Source of the DNA: Catenaria anguillulae PL171
Taxonomy: Eukaryota > Blastocladiomycota > Blastocladiomycetes > Blastocladiales > Catenariaceae
Reading direction: 5' to 3'
Assembly (NCBI GenBank): GCA_002102555.1
Contig: MCFL01000073.1
Coordinates: 56,415 to 120,414 of the forward strand
DNA: 64,000 nucleotides
The position numbers and the translations under genes were made by a program. Shown here one piece after another: positions 45,683 to 58,233 of the stretch; the first letter of the stretch is position 1; every line of letters starts with the position of its first letter. The notes below the pieces were generated by a model, which saw only the letters and a program-made list of their open reading frames with translations, had not been told where the DNA came from and did not search any database.

Positions 45683-47947
45683 AGAAGTGTCGTTTTCGTC
45701 ATATGTAGTTTGTTTTCATTCACCTTCATGTTTCTTCATCCTGGGTTTGTGTGAAATGAGGAATATATTGTATCTAATCATCAGTGCATTCTGCCTATTT
45801 CGCATTTCGAGGTTGCGCGGCTAGGCATGTCACATCGACCAGACTCAATGATTCCGTAGGCTGGATAAAAAAAATGCACGGGTGCCCGATCTTCCCCGGT
45901 CCGACCCACCTGCCTAGAAGGCAAGTCGCTACAATAGAAATGGTTTCGAATGATCTTCTCTCAAGCTGATGACAACAGATGCACAGCAGCTTGGAAGTTC
46001 TGGGTGGCCGATTTACCGCTCAAGAGTTGCGGAAGAGAGTATGGCGTTGCATTGCATGTCTACAGGGGAACCCCTGATGTCTCGCACCAGCGTCATTTCC
46101 CTACTGTTTGGCGAGGGTAGGCTCGTATTTGCTTAGCATATCCATGTATACTATCCAGCAGGACGGGATCCTGTGATCAATGCGGCGGCATGTAAATATG
46201 TAGCGTTGCATCCATTCAGGGACGGACGGCAAAGCGACTGGCTGCGTTGGTTGCGCATGCAAAGGGGTGTGGGTTTGCAACACAATGTGGGCGTGATTGT
46301 CGCTTCGACGCGATCGTTGTCGATTCTCTGATTCTGGACAACACCACCGCCACAGTCAGGTTTGGATATCCTGGATATCCGGCGCGGCGGACAGTCGGGA
46401 CAGGTTGAGTCAAATACAAAACGAGTTGATGCCCTCGCTTGCGTCTCTCGAGTCTCACGCGGCTCAGCGATACGGGCTGCTCTCCAGTGACCCGGCGAGC
46501 TTGTAAACCAACGTACATCCATCAATCGCACACCACTCGACACTACAGCACGATCGCACATCTTCGCTACATATCCATCTGTACACCGAGCAGATCCCTG
46601 CCCAATTCCCCGTTCACGTTCTCTTTGCCACGATCACATCGCCCACGGTCCACGACGTCGCTCGCCAGGACACGATTGTAGAAGCATTCGCTCTCGCTTC
46701 ACCACGCTCAATTAAAAGAGGATTTTTCAAGTACGTAAACAACAATCACACAGTTCTTGGTGCCGCTCGCCATTGTATCTTGGCATTTCACCTTGGGGGT
46801 TTGCTTGTGTCGCGCCGAACCAAGTGGGGCCATGACCGCAAGGTCTGATGACTTGTCGAGCATGTGTGCGGAGACAAGGGCGGTGCGGCAGCCAGCCATC
46901 CGGGGCGTGTGGGGGTGGGGGGTGGCATGAACGGTGTCGTGGACCAACACAAGGGCAGCGCAATGAAAATGAGATTGGCCATGCTTAAAGTGCTCAAAGT
47001 CGTGTTAAATTTTCGTCATTCTTTTGGTTGTTTCTCTATCTGTTTAGGCATCGATCTTTCCAATCCTTGGCTGCCGTGTTGGGTGCCTGCTTGACATCAG
47101 GTGGGTTCGCACTCATTCTTTCAAATTTGGTTCCAGACCCTGTGCTCGGCCGCTGCTCTGCTCGTTCTCGGCCGCTCAAGTCGCTTGCGCATCATCGACC
47201 CGCGGTTGCGTCCATCTTTGATTCCACCGATTCGTCGTAACGGACGCCAACGCTCGTTCACTCGTGGGCAGGCACACACGACAGCCCATCCACCACATGG
47301 GCATTTCATCCTCGTGTCTCAACGCATCGCCCACCACCACTTGTTGACACCATTCCAGTCAGTCTGCGGCTCCATTCGACCCGACCGTGCTTCTTGATTC
47401 TTGACCTGGCGCTTTTTTGCCACCCAGACCCAGACGCCCCTCAAAGTCGCTGATCTCCCATCGCAGTACATAACCGGCGGCTGACCCGCCTTCTCCCACC
47501 CGCTCCCGCTGTGTGTCGTTGTCACATTACAGCACCTGCCCGTCAGGTTCCCACAACCATTACCAACTTTAGCGGCTGATTCGCCCAGCTCGACGCGCTA
47601 TTTGACTCGACACGCAACGACGTCTGGCGGGAGGACGCCTCACACCGCTGTCTCAGCTCGCCGACCCGAAAACAGCCGCGGACACTGCTTCTCTGTTTCA
47701 CCTGTGCCTGCACAAAGTTTCTTGGTGATCTGAACCTCAACATCGCATTCGCTGCAGGGTGCAGCACATTTTGAATCTGGACCAGGTTTGTTTCTCACTC
47801 TTCTCGCTCTTCTCTTCTCGGCCGGTGGCCCCAGCACAAAGCACCTATCGTCCCCTCCTCTCTTCACCGCTCGCTTAGTTCCATCCGCTTCCATTCTCGC
47901 CATTGCATTCCCACTCGCTGCTCACCACCCCATCGCCCGCACCAATC
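45683..47947. other. Long intergenic region
   Basis: About 2.3 kb with no gene I can support on either strand. The last kilobase before 47948 is pyrimidine-rich and likely contains promoter and 5' leader of the FAD monooxygenase gene. Frames here are short and lack homology I recognise. Confidence 0.4.
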
Positions 47948-50927
47948 ATGTATCATCACCACAACAACTACAACAACAACGATCCTCCCAACCGGTTGCC
48001 GCTTGACCACCTCGACTTTCTTCCCGGATCGCCCTCACCTGGCCACTCGCCCATATTGTCGCCCCCAAGCGATCCCCGCCAACAGCAACCTTACATCCAT
48101 CCACTCCACGCGCTCCTGCTTTCAAACAAAATGCCCTCGCACTCGCCCTTTACCGACCTCACGGCCCACATCTTCCCGCCGCCCGAATTTGCTATTGTTG
48201 GCGGTGGTGTGGGCGGCTTGGCCGTCGCGGCACTCTTTGAGCGATACAAGATCCCATACGTGATCCTGGAAAAGCGCAAGGAGGGCACGCATCTCGATGG
48301 CGCAGATCTGGGCTTGTTTCCCGCGGCCATCGATGTGCTCGTTGAGCTGGGCGTTCCCGACGAGTTTTGGACACATCATTCGAGCCGCGTCGAGCATGTG
48401 CACGTGTGCAAGGCTAGGCATTTGCAGGGTCCGCCCGCGGTCCCGGGGCAGGACGGGCCGACCGGCATGCAGGTGCCGAATGGTGCCGGTAATGGCAAGG
48501 TCGGGTTCATGATGGTCGATGGTGCGAGTATCAAGACGGTATCGCCAGTCGCCGGTGGATCGGAGAGTTCGTCATCTACCGGTTTCGCGGGTGTGTTCGG
48601 CGGGCATTCACGAGCAACGACGGCGGGCAGTGGTATGTGCATATTCTTGCTTCCATATCCATATCCCAACTCTGTTCTCCTTTGCCTTGCTTGGTGATCG
48701 TGTATGCGCTCGACGGCAGGTCGGAAGCGTTTCACATGCGTCATGCATCGCAAGCCTTCTTGTGGTGTTGCATTTCCGTGAACAACGGCAACCAAGTGCG
48801 TCAATTTCTTCTCACTGTGACTCACGCACTGTCGTTGTTGTACAACTGTCATGATGAACAGCCACATCATCCGTTGACTTGGCCCATCTCGACACCATTG
48901 TTCTCGCCGACCCAATCAAATCGCTCAACATGGAAAATGTCTTGGGCACTGGCCAGTGTATGCGCATGACGAACCGTCGGTCGCTCATGTCGCAGCTCAT
49001 GACCATGGTACCAAGAGAAAAGATCCTGTTCGAGTCGTCTGTGATTCAGTGCACGGAAAACGACAACCATGGTATGTCAACTTGCTGTCTCATTTCGCTC
49101 CTGTCTCACATGCTCACTGTTGATCAAAAAACAAACCACGCAGTTGAGCTCGTCTTCACCTACCAACACGCTTTTGCCTCGCTCGTGGTTCCCATGGTGA
49201 TTGGCGCCGATGGCATCAAATCCGTGTGCCGGCAACTCACGACGCAATTCCGTGCGGAAACCCTGGCCGCCGCGGCAACGGATACCTCTTCGAAACCCTC
49301 GTCCTCGTCCGTGCCCAACTCGTCGCCACGCTACGCGGGCGAAATCTGCTACCGTGGCAGCTTCCCTCTCCCACAAGAAGAGCGCGCGCAATGCGAGGAT
49401 GCAAATGATCCGGCCAAGGCACTGTTGCGGCGACAACTCCACAAGCTCATGATCAAGGACGACTTTCACAAGCCGCGGTCCATGTCGCTCTACTACGACA
49501 AGGAACGCCGGTTCTCGTTTGGGTTCCTCAACGAAATCGGGTCGTACGGGTACTGGTGGGTCAGGGAAAAATGGCAAGGGTCGCGCGAGGCGTTCAAGGC
49601 AAAGCAGCTGAAGCGCGAGGGTGAAGAGCCACCCGCACACTGGCCCGAGCCGTTGCAGTCCATGTTCCGATTGACACGCGCCGACCATTTTTACTTGCAG
49701 CCGATTGTGGATCGCGAGGCGGATTCCGACCCAATGGCCTGGTACTCTGCGCGATGTGTGCTGTTGGGGGATGCCGCGCATCCGACCACGCCGGCGCTGT
49801 TTCAGGGGGCAAACATGGCCATAGAGGATGCGCACTTGCTTGTGCGGCTCATTGTTGCCCATGGCCCCGCCGTGAAACCCACCGTGCTGTTTGACCAATT
49901 TGCTCGGACAAGGATCAAGCACGTGTCGCGGATCCAGCGCGAGTCGTTTCGCCAGACAAAGGTGTCGCAGTGGCAGAGCAAGACGTCGACGCTGCTCCGG
50001 GATGCCGCACTCAAGATCATTCCCACAAAGATGATTGAGGGCAAGTTGCGCAAGGCTTCGGCATGGGATCCCGATGCGGCGGTCCGGGAAGCACTTAGTG
50101 ACACGCCGGCGGGCTCCGCGTCAGTCGCAAAACCCGTCAGGTCTGTGTCAACGGGCATGTATAAGAAGGGCTCAGCGGGCAGCGTGACAAGTGGGCTTGG
50201 GAAGGACGGGAGTTCAAGCGGATTTTTCTCAATGTTTGGCCTTGGGTCCAACAAGCACGGGACCGTGTCGTCGTCGGGCGTGTCCACGTCGTCGCAGGAC
50301 CTGATGCGCGAATCAACCGATTCCGCCCTTGGCGGGTTCCGTCCACGCACGTCCTCGTCGTCGTCCGTGTCGGGTCATGTCGCCCTTTCCAGTGCGATGC
50401 AAGCCGGCGGAAATCTTGGCGGTGCGGGTCACAGTCTGGGACAAGGCGCGCGCGGAGCCAATGCCGACATGTCCATGCGGTCGGGCAAGGCACTGTCGAT
50501 TACATCGTCGTTGCAATCGGATCAAGTCTCGACACATTCGCCTTCACCGTCGACACCTGCGCCGCCATTGCCGTGTGATCTCGACGCACTGGCCCAGTCC
50601 ATGCAAGGCATGACGTTCCACGACCCAGTCAACGACACAGAGTACGCCAATGCGTGTCCGAGGATCAGTGGCAGTGGTGGGTCGCGGTTCCCGCATCATC
50701 AAGAGTATATGCACACGCACGCTGAAGAGGACGAGGACGAGGACGATGAGCATGTGTTGAACGCGGCGGGACTTGATCACTTGTTTACCTTGTCGCTTGC
50801 GGCGGCAACAAATGCGGGAGTCGCCACTGCGGCAGCTGGCGACGGGATCGCGCCAAAGCATCAAGGTGGGTTGGCGGTGCCGCCGTTGCGCGGGTCGAGC
50901 CGGTCCGACAGCGCGATTGTGCAGTGA
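47948..50927 (+). CDS. FAD-dependent monooxygenase with Ser-rich C-terminal extension
   Basis: Aromatic-ring-hydroxylase-type flavoprotein. Exons 47948-48632, 48862-49071 and 49144-50927, 892 residues. The Rossmann motif is IVGGGVGGLAVAALFERYKI followed by YVILEKRKEGT; the second FAD motif is LLGDAAHPTTPALFQGANMA followed by IEDAHLLVRL. The DG-type motif reads VIGADGIKSVCRQL. After the catalytic region, from about residue 560, some 330 residues are Ser/Gly-rich and disordered, with an acidic run (EEDEDEDDEH), unusual for the family. About 60 His/Asn/Pro-rich residues precede the FAD domain; a Met at 48131 is an alternative start. Substrate unknown. No other metabolic genes adjoin it. Confidence 0.82.
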
Positions 50928-51512
50928 CAGCAAGGATTCAGTTGCTTGGATGTGTCTTTCCCTTTTGTACCCTTTTTTTTTCCTTTGCTCATTCCTGCCC
51001 AATACGTCACCATTGCTTTCCTCGTTAGTTCGCTTCTGTTCCCATGCACTCCGTCATCATTCACCGTCCTATCTCTGGAAGTGTGAATCCACCATCTCAC
51101 ACTTTGGCGTGCTCCACGTTTTCAGTTGTCCTTCCTTCTTTGCTGGCTGGTTTTGAATTCGCCTGCTGCATCGTTTCACAGATCAATTGCTTCACGTCTC
51201 TCCATCTTCCGCCGCCAGGCACCTTTTGTTGATCCATTGCCGTGATGGTTGCCTCATTATAGTACCGACGTTTATGTTGGTACCAATCGCAAATATCTCA
51301 CATTACTACATATACCACCTTTTGTCTCATGATTCACGAGCATCAATGACGCCATGTGCTCGGCCGCAGCGCACTTGTGCGGTGCACAACTGCTCCGTGC
51401 TTGCCCTTCAAGATCTGAACGGGTCAGTCTGTGCAGGTGGATCGACGGCAGTTCCCCCCTGTGCAAACATTTAACAGCGGAAAACCGCCAACGTCTCTAT
51501 TCAGCGTCGCCG
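50928..51512. other. Intergenic region
   Basis: About 590 bp between the monooxygenase and the F-box gene; no gene seen. The F-box frame is open back to 51354 but the added residues look non-coding. Confidence 0.4.
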
Positions 51513-53087
51513 ATGAATGAATTGTATGCGCACTATCAATTGACCCACGGATCCGTTCAGCAGCAACATATGGCCCCCGGCCCCCTTTCGCTCCCCACCG
51601 AGCTTTGGCTCAACGTGATCCTCCACCTTCTTGCAGAAGACTCACGTCCCGGACGCTTTCTTGACGTCGCCCGGCTCTCATGGACCTGCCGCAACGCATA
51701 CCAAGCCGCCTATCCGTTCATCTGGCATCGGCTTTGCCTCGTGTTCCGCGATAACTTCGAGAACGTTCCCGAAGTTTATCCAAAAGGGCTTCCTTACGAA
51801 CAGGACATAGACCGGGTCCAAATTGCCCGCCATCAAGACGTCATGGATTCGAGCGTATATCCACGGTATTGGACGGGCCAGTTGGATATGAATAGCGAGC
51901 GGCTCGAACGGATCCATGCCGTGTCCGAGTATTCGGGTTTGCAACCTTTTGCCGTGTTGGACGGCAAGCTGTACCTGGCGTCGCTGCTGGAAAACGAGGG
52001 CAACCAATCCGAGCCGGACCTTTCAGGAATCGAGTCTCTGTGGGGCAATAGCGAGACAGCAAATGCAGTTCGCATCGACGGCGGCCTTGTCCTGTTCCCG
52101 TATCCCCTGCATTTGGTAAACGAGTTGATCATGGACGCGCTTGCAACTGGCGAACACTGCTTTTGGGAGGGCCCCTATGACGGTCGGAGAGGGGACCCCA
52201 AATTCTTTGACAGACTCCCCTTCATCTTGTCCATGGATCCCAAGCGCCTCCGCACGTTCCGATTCTATTCCCGAATTGACCAGTACGAGTGGGATGCCTA
52301 CCATCCCATCACAGACCGGTACAAGGAGCTGACACGCCACGACTACTTTATTCCCGCCGATTCACGCTCTTGTCCAGCGTTCGGGCCCGCGACTCGACAC
52401 GTGCGCATGCTGCACGGCTTTTACTTTGATGACGACGAGTTTTTCGCCAACCTTGCCGATTTACCCCACCTTGCCTCGCTCGAGGTGCTTGGCGTCGCGG
52501 ACGTCCCGCGTGAGTGTAGACGATTGTTTTCGTTGCCGACGCTCGAGCGGCTTGTTCTCGATTTCGAATGTGGCGAGGGGACCGGCTTTACTCCATTCCA
52601 AGTACACTTGCCCAAGCTTCAAGAGCTCACGATTTCCTTTGAGCTGGCCGCGCCCTTGCTTGAAGGCGGTCCTAACTCCATGTTCCCTGCCGACCCCACA
52701 ACCTTCGCGTTCCCAGCGCTCACCCGTCTCACGCTGGTCGACATTGAGGATCGCACGGTTGCCAGGCAAGTTGGCGAGTTCGACAAGGTGCCCAGAGTTC
52801 CGTTCCATCACATGCCGAACCTGCAAAATGTCCACATCCCGTTTGGACATCGCGGAATCCGCAACACGCATTCGATTGACGGCGTGACGCTGGTGTCGCT
52901 TGCAACGCACACGCGCGTGCAATCGTTCATCGCACCGGGGCTGGTCGAGATTGTTTCAAGCGAGGATCAAGTTGCGCAGATGCCTGTGTTTGCCAAGCAT
53001 TTGACTCGGGTCCAGGTTTCCCACAGCGTTGTGGACGAGTTGGCGCGTTGGATTGCCTTGCCTGATGCCGACTTGCTGTCAACGTGA
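51513..53087 (+). CDS. F-box/LRR-like protein
   Basis: Intronless, 524 residues from MNELYAHYQLTHGS. An F-box lies at residues 25-75: LSLPTELWLNVILHLL, then DVARLSWTCRNAYQAAYPFI and WHRL. The remainder has LRR-like lines such as LPHLASLEVLGVADVP, LPTLERLVLDFE, LPKLQELTISFEL, FPALTRLTLVDIE and MPNLQNVHIPFG, spaced 25-50 residues apart. This plan is typical of SCF substrate receptors in fungi. An in-frame Met at 51354 would add 53 residues of low likelihood. A truncated relative follows directly downstream at 53270. Confidence 0.72.
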   Translation: MNELYAHYQLTHGSVQQQHMAPGPLSLPTELWLNVILHLLAEDSRPGRFLDVARLSWTCRNAYQAAYPFIWHRLCLVFRDNFENVPEVYPKGLPYEQDIDRVQIARHQDVMDSSVYPRYWTGQLDMNSERLERIHAVSEYSGLQPFAVLDGKLYLASLLENEGNQSEPDLSGIESLWGNSETANAVRIDGGLVLFPYPLHLVNELIMDALATGEHCFWEGPYDGRRGDPKFFDRLPFILSMDPKRLRTFRFYSRIDQYEWDAYHPITDRYKELTRHDYFIPADSRSCPAFGPATRHVRMLHGFYFDDDEFFANLADLPHLASLEVLGVADVPRECRRLFSLPTLERLVLDFECGEGTGFTPFQVHLPKLQELTISFELAAPLLEGGPNSMFPADPTTFAFPALTRLTLVDIEDRTVARQVGEFDKVPRVPFHHMPNLQNVHIPFGHRGIRNTHSIDGVTLVSLATHTRVQSFIAPGLVEIVSSEDQVAQMPVFAKHLTRVQVSHSVVDELARWIALPDADLLST

Positions 53088-53269
53088 ATGGATCAGGGAA
53101 GTTGTTGGACCTGCAAGGGATGTAGTGTATACATACATCCTTCGTTTCTTCTTTCGGAAGAGGATCGCAGTTTTGTTGCAGCCAGCTGCGTTGGGCCGAT
53201 GGACGGCTCAGTCCCTCCCGAATAGGTGGACGAAATCAGCCAGACTGACTCGATGCAATCCATGCAACC

Positions 53270-53944
53270 ATGTTGACCGCCACTGAGAAGCCCGCCACTG
53301 TCCTCCTTCCGGCGGACGTCTGGCTGACCGTCGTCGATCGCGTCGCTGCCAACGACACCCATGCTGGCTGCTTCCACGCCCTTGCCCAGCTTTCGTGGAC
53401 CTATCGCGACCGTCCCAATTTCAAAGTCCACATGTCCAGCCTCAAGGAGTTGACGATTACTTTTGAAGCTGCTGAAATCCTCTTTGCTGGCAATAACCTC
53501 CCGACGCCTGCGCTCCTCCCTGAAGCCGTCTGTTTCCCATCCCTCACCCACCTCACCTTGCTCGACGTTGAGCACCGTGGTGGCATTGCCTTCGACTGCC
53601 CTGACATTTCGCGCCTGCTTCCTTGGATCCCATACCACCACATGCCCAACCTTAGCCACTTTCACATTCCCAAGAGCCCGCGCGGCGAAAACAACTACCA
53701 GTCGATGGCTCTTTCTGCCGTCCAAGCGCTCATAGTGTACACGCAAGTCGAGCATTTCATTGCCCCAGGCTTGGTCGGCATTTCGCCAGACGTGGACGAT
53801 GCGGACGCGCCGGCGCCGCTGGCCGCCGACGAGCCCGTGGTCGCGCACAAGTTGAAGCATGTGCACGTTGCGCCGCGCGCGTTGCCCGAGCTCATGCAAT
53901 TTGTCGCCATTCCAAAAGGTGGAGTGTGGTCGGTCCATGGATAA
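53270..53944 (+). CDS. Internally deleted tandem copy of the F-box/LRR-like gene
   Basis: Intronless, 224 residues. The start (VLLPADVWLTVVDRVAANDT, then FHALAQLSWTYRD) matches the F-box of the upstream gene. At RDRPNFKVHMSSLKELTITF it jumps to the part equivalent to FQVHLPKLQELTISFEL, and the rest follows the C-terminal third (FPSLTHLTLLDVEHRG, IPYHHMPNLSHFHIP, VEHFIAPGLVGI). Roughly 300 residues of the parent are missing, yet the frame is kept. It could be a functional short F-box protein or a decaying duplicate. Confidence 0.7.
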   Translation: MLTATEKPATVLLPADVWLTVVDRVAANDTHAGCFHALAQLSWTYRDRPNFKVHMSSLKELTITFEAAEILFAGNNLPTPALLPEAVCFPSLTHLTLLDVEHRGGIAFDCPDISRLLPWIPYHHMPNLSHFHIPKSPRGENNYQSMALSAVQALIVYTQVEHFIAPGLVGISPDVDDADAPAPLAADEPVVAHKLKHVHVAPRALPELMQFVAIPKGGVWSVHG

Positions 53945-54449
53945 TGCGGTTTCGACCGGGGCTTGTCAGTGGACGAGTAAACCCGTGTGTGACGTGTTTG
54001 AGAGTGCACCGGATTCATTCGTTGTCGTTGTCATGGCACCCCTTCCTCAATTTGTGTGTCTTCATTCGTGGGGTTGCCTACGACGTCTGGAGTTGGCGGT
54101 GCTGCAAGAGTGTGGGCACAAGGAGGAGGGAATATATGGTAACATTGCAACAACAAAATGTAAAGAATACACCGCCCCGCCGTTCCGCCAGCCAGGCGAC
54201 TTGCAGTCAAGGAGGAAGCGAGGATGTCAATGCGAACACAAGGAAGCGAATGCGCAATCGAAAACGACGGGGCATCATCGAGCCAGTAAAGAAAGAAGAT
54301 ACGGAAACACAAAGCGAGTGGAAAAAAAAGAACGAAAAAGAAAAGGAGTATTAGCAGCGAGAGCAGAGGAGAAAAAGGACGGGCGGAACAAAATCGTGTG
54401 AAGGGTTGGGTACATGATGAGAAATCAACCAAAGAAAGAACGAAAGTGC
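53945..54449. other. Convergent intergenic region
   Basis: About 500 bp, A-rich in its second half (GAAAGAAGAA-type runs near 54290-54350). No gene supported. Confidence 0.4.
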
Positions 54450-57400
54450 CTACGCCGACCCCGCTGCGGCCGCCGCCGGATGCACATACTGATTCGTTGC
54501 GCCACCTGTGACTGCCGCCCCCGCACTCGGTGCAGGCAACACGAGCGAAATGCGCGACGACGCAATGGACCGAACATCCACTGGAATCTGATCCGCAACG
54601 TCATCCAGCGTCAACACCTCGGGCGGCGCCATGTCGACCGGGCCTACCTTGTTCGGCCCCGGCCCCGGCCGATGTGTTCTTTGCAACGGCCGGTCGTTTA
54701 CGCTTGTGGTCTCGCTTTGGTCCTCGTCGGCATCCACGTCGGTCAAATGCAGCGACCGCGGCAACGACATGCCGGGGTCCACGACGAGCGGCGGCACAGG
54801 CGGCGCGTTTTCCGGGGTGATGAGCGGCACGTCCGATTTCAGTGACATGAGGCTTGGGCTGGGCGTACGCGACGAGGTGGAATCGGGCTGCGACTCGAGC
54901 GTCACCATGGAGATGCGCATGTTTGGCGACGGCTCGAGCGGATCGGCCAGAAGCACTTTGGGCGTGCCGAGGGCCTTGACGGGTTTTGGAAACATAATGG
55001 GCACTGATGCAGTGGCCGTGTGCCGCGGGGTGGGTGCGTGCGCGAGGGAGTAGAGTTCGGGCACCGACATGGATTGGGGCATGTGTCTAGAATTCGATGC
55101 AGCACCCGTGGTGGCAAGTGTCCCATGGGCCGTGTGCGGGGAACCCGGGGCAGAGTTGGACTTTGTGAGTGGTGGAGGGCCGAGCCAAGGACGCAGATTG
55201 TTTGTTGTGGTTGTGGACCCAACCTGTTGCTGCGCCTGTTTTTGTTGTTGGTACTGGTGCAGGTGACTCGTATACGCCGCAGCGGCAACCATTCCGCCCG
55301 TCGCCGCAGACATGGACACGGACCCACCTGCGTGGGGAGGTGCGCGGCCCACGACTGCACCACTTGCGCCTCCTCCTCCAGCCGCCGACCCATAGGCTGC
55401 CGCCGCAACAACTTGCTGCTGAGACTGATACATCTTTGTGCCGCCCGCCGCCACACCGACGGTCGCATGTCCCGTGGGCCGCGGCGTGCCACGACTCGAT
55501 CCCCCGGCAACTAACATTGATCCAACACTTCTCGGACTGAGCGGTGCGCCCGATGATTCCGAATCGCTCGTCAACACGGTCGATACAATGGTCGCGTTGG
55601 ACGTTGCGGGCGAGCCGTGGTGGAAGGGCCCGTACACGGCGCGAATCGAGCCGGATGTCGGACTCAACGGGGCATTGCCCGCAATCGAGCTGCTACTGGC
55701 ATGGTGGTGGCTGCCGAGCCCAACGAGCTGCGCAAGCGACGACCGGCGCGACGTCGGCGGCGACTGGTACGTGTGGCCATCGGGCGCGGCAAACACGGTG
55801 TTTTTCCCCGTGGATGACGAATGCGACTTGTGCTGTACCTTGTCGCGAACCTTGTCCTTGACTTTAGTGACAAACGACGTGACGGCTTTCCACCCTTTGA
55901 CCTTTTCCTTTGGATGGTGCTCGTCGGAACCGGCCGCGCCCGACGTGGAGGAGAGCGACACTTGGCTTGAAGTGACGGTATGTGCAATGCCGACGCCAGA
56001 GTCGGAGACGGTCGCTGCAGACGACGATGTGGATGTGTTTGTCGGTTGGCGCCGAGGCATGAGCGATCCAAGCTTGCTGCTTGCGTTGGACCGTTTCTTG
56101 GATTTGGATTTTTTCCGAGACACGGGCGAGGATTCGGCGAACAAAGGCGGAGACACTTGCACGAGCGGAGAACGCGATACGGCCGACGTGGAAGACATTG
56201 GGGCTGTGTTCGTGTTCGTTGGCACGTGGGATGTCGGGGCTCCGTGGTCATCGCGGATTGCCCGAGGTGACGGTGGGGGCGGCGTGGTGCTTGGCGGCCT
56301 TGGCCACGCCATGGGTGGCAGAGGTGGTTGCGCATGTCGGGGTTGGTCTGCTCCACTACTCGCCTCCGCAGACGCTGCCACGCCGGACGGCGGATCCGTC
56401 GCCACGGAAGCACTGCTCATTTCAGTAATGGTACTCAATCGCGACAAATCAATGTCGAGCCGGGTTCCACGACTCAGCGTGGGCACCTCGTCTCTGTTGC
56501 TGTTACGCTCCAACGTCTCTGGCACACTTTCCCCTCCTCCGCCACCACCCCCGATCCGCGACACGGTCAGCACATTAAACGAATGCGCCGGCGACTCGAG
56601 CAAGCTCAACAGTGTCGGCGCCGTATCCGGTAACATCTTTTCTCGATTTTCCTCGTGGTCCTTGTCGTCTTCGTCATCGTCGGTCGTGACCCCACCTCGA
56701 CGCGGCGCAGCCATGCCAAGCGGTGACCCGGACTCGGGAACGGGCCCATGAACTGCAACCAGTGGTGGATCCGACATGGACAGCATCGAGTCCGAGATGG
56801 AAATGGACATTGAGCTTGATGAGTGGCAGCTGCTTGCATTGTTGCGATTGGCCGATGAGGGTGCAATGGAGCGCGTGGATGCGTCCGACGACGTGGCGGC
56901 ACCTAATGGGGCCAATGAGCTCGGGTTGGCGGTACAGGCCGGTGCGAGAGTGGATGAATGTGCGGTGCTGCCGTCGCTGGGGGAGATGGGCGGGGTGGCG
57001 AGAGCTGAGGCTTGGATATGCTGCTGCTGCACGTAGCGAGTCCGTCTGGAAGCGAGTGGTGGGGTTGGGGGCCGGGGTTGCGACATGCTGGAATCAGAGG
57101 CGAACTCAAGCGGTTCACCCTGATGTGCTCGAGTCAGTCAAGGTATAATCGGACGCCAGAACGGTCACACAAATAGCTCAACATACGCGGCTCGACGATT
57201 CGTCGTCGTCGTCGTCATCCTGCTCCTCTTCAAGGTCACGTCCAATCAATTTCTGCGTTGGTGTGACTGACCGTCCGCCCGTTCTTGAACCCTCTGTGTC
57301 GGATCCCGATGTCAGTGTGCCAGACGGTTCTGCATCTGCATCGCCACTCGTTTCGTGCTCAGACACATCACTGTAATCCGCCAAGTCGGTATCGCTTTGC

Positions 57401-58233
57401 ACCACCGCCAGCGGCCGTTGCTTGATGGGGCGTTTGGCCAAGCCACGGATGCGCCGTGAGACGGGCCGCGGGCGCGAACCCGACCCGTCACCAGTGCGTG
57501 CCAGAGACGAGTGGCGGCGGTACTTGCGACGAGCAACATGCTGGTTTGCCGTTGAATCGGCATGGTCGGTGACGGCAGCAGTAGATGCGCAGGTGGCGAG
57601 AAACGAGCATGAGGTTTGCGAAGCGTGATCTTCGGTCAGGATCATTGACTGGGCTGTTGACACCCAAGACGAGGAGCTGGACGACGACAAGGACTGGAGG
57701 GTGGATGGGATGGCGGGCGGAATCACAGTCAAGAGTTCCGAGGACTGGGGCGACTCTTCATCAAGCTGGTCGTCAACATCTAACGGAGCAAAGAGGCTCA
57801 GATTGGTGTCCGTTTGCACGGCGTCGTCGGTGACTGATGGCGTGGGATTTGTTGCGACACACGCATCCGTTGTTGGAAGCGTTGCTTTATCAGGCGATGT
57901 TTGGATGATCCGGTTGACTCGGTCGCATACGGATCCTTGGCCGACGCCCTGATCCTGGCATAACGCTGGTTTGGATGAAACGCTCGATGTCGTGGCCGCG
58001 CGTGACCTGGCCATTGACCCGTGGCGGGACAGGCTGGACATGGTGTCGACCTCGTCAATGCGCAGTTGCAGCTTGACGAATTGGCGCTCGAGCTGCAGGT
58101 AGGCAGACTGCCATTGCTGAGCCTCGGCGGCATGCTGTGCGCAATTGGTGCAGGCAGAAGCGTCATGGCCGTCGTCGTGTCCGTGAGAAGCAGTGCTATT
58201 GCTGCTGCTGCTGTGGGTACTGTTGGATATCAT
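54450..58233 (-). CDS. Large Ser-rich disordered protein, two exons
   Basis: Not recognised. Exons 57187-58233 and 54450-57119 are joined by a 67-nt intron (GTATGT...ATCAG, phase 0), giving 1,238 residues; taken apart they look like two genes. The N-terminal part has a short helical segment (AAEAQQWQSAYLQLERQFVK) after CTNC, then SR/SDSE-rich sequence and an acidic run before the intron. The second exon is mostly Ser/Thr/Pro/Gly. It contains one amphipathic basic helix, KGWKAVTSFVTKVKDKVRDK, near 55850-55910, and a KKSKSKKR cluster near 56100. A membrane-associated or cytoskeletal scaffold would fit, but this is speculation. The first exon is open to a Met at 58560; 58233 is preferred because upstream residues look non-coding. 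Confidence 0.6.

Noticed and set aside
45683..47947. Hidden gene in the 2.3-kb gap
   Set aside because: Both strands were read; only short frames without motifs were found, and no pair of splice sites linked them into a sensible product.
55438..56751. 437-codon plus-strand frame
   Set aside because: Antisense to the large Ser-rich gene. Long antisense frames are expected opposite codon-biased Ser/Pro-rich sequence; no upstream promoter or splice context supports it.
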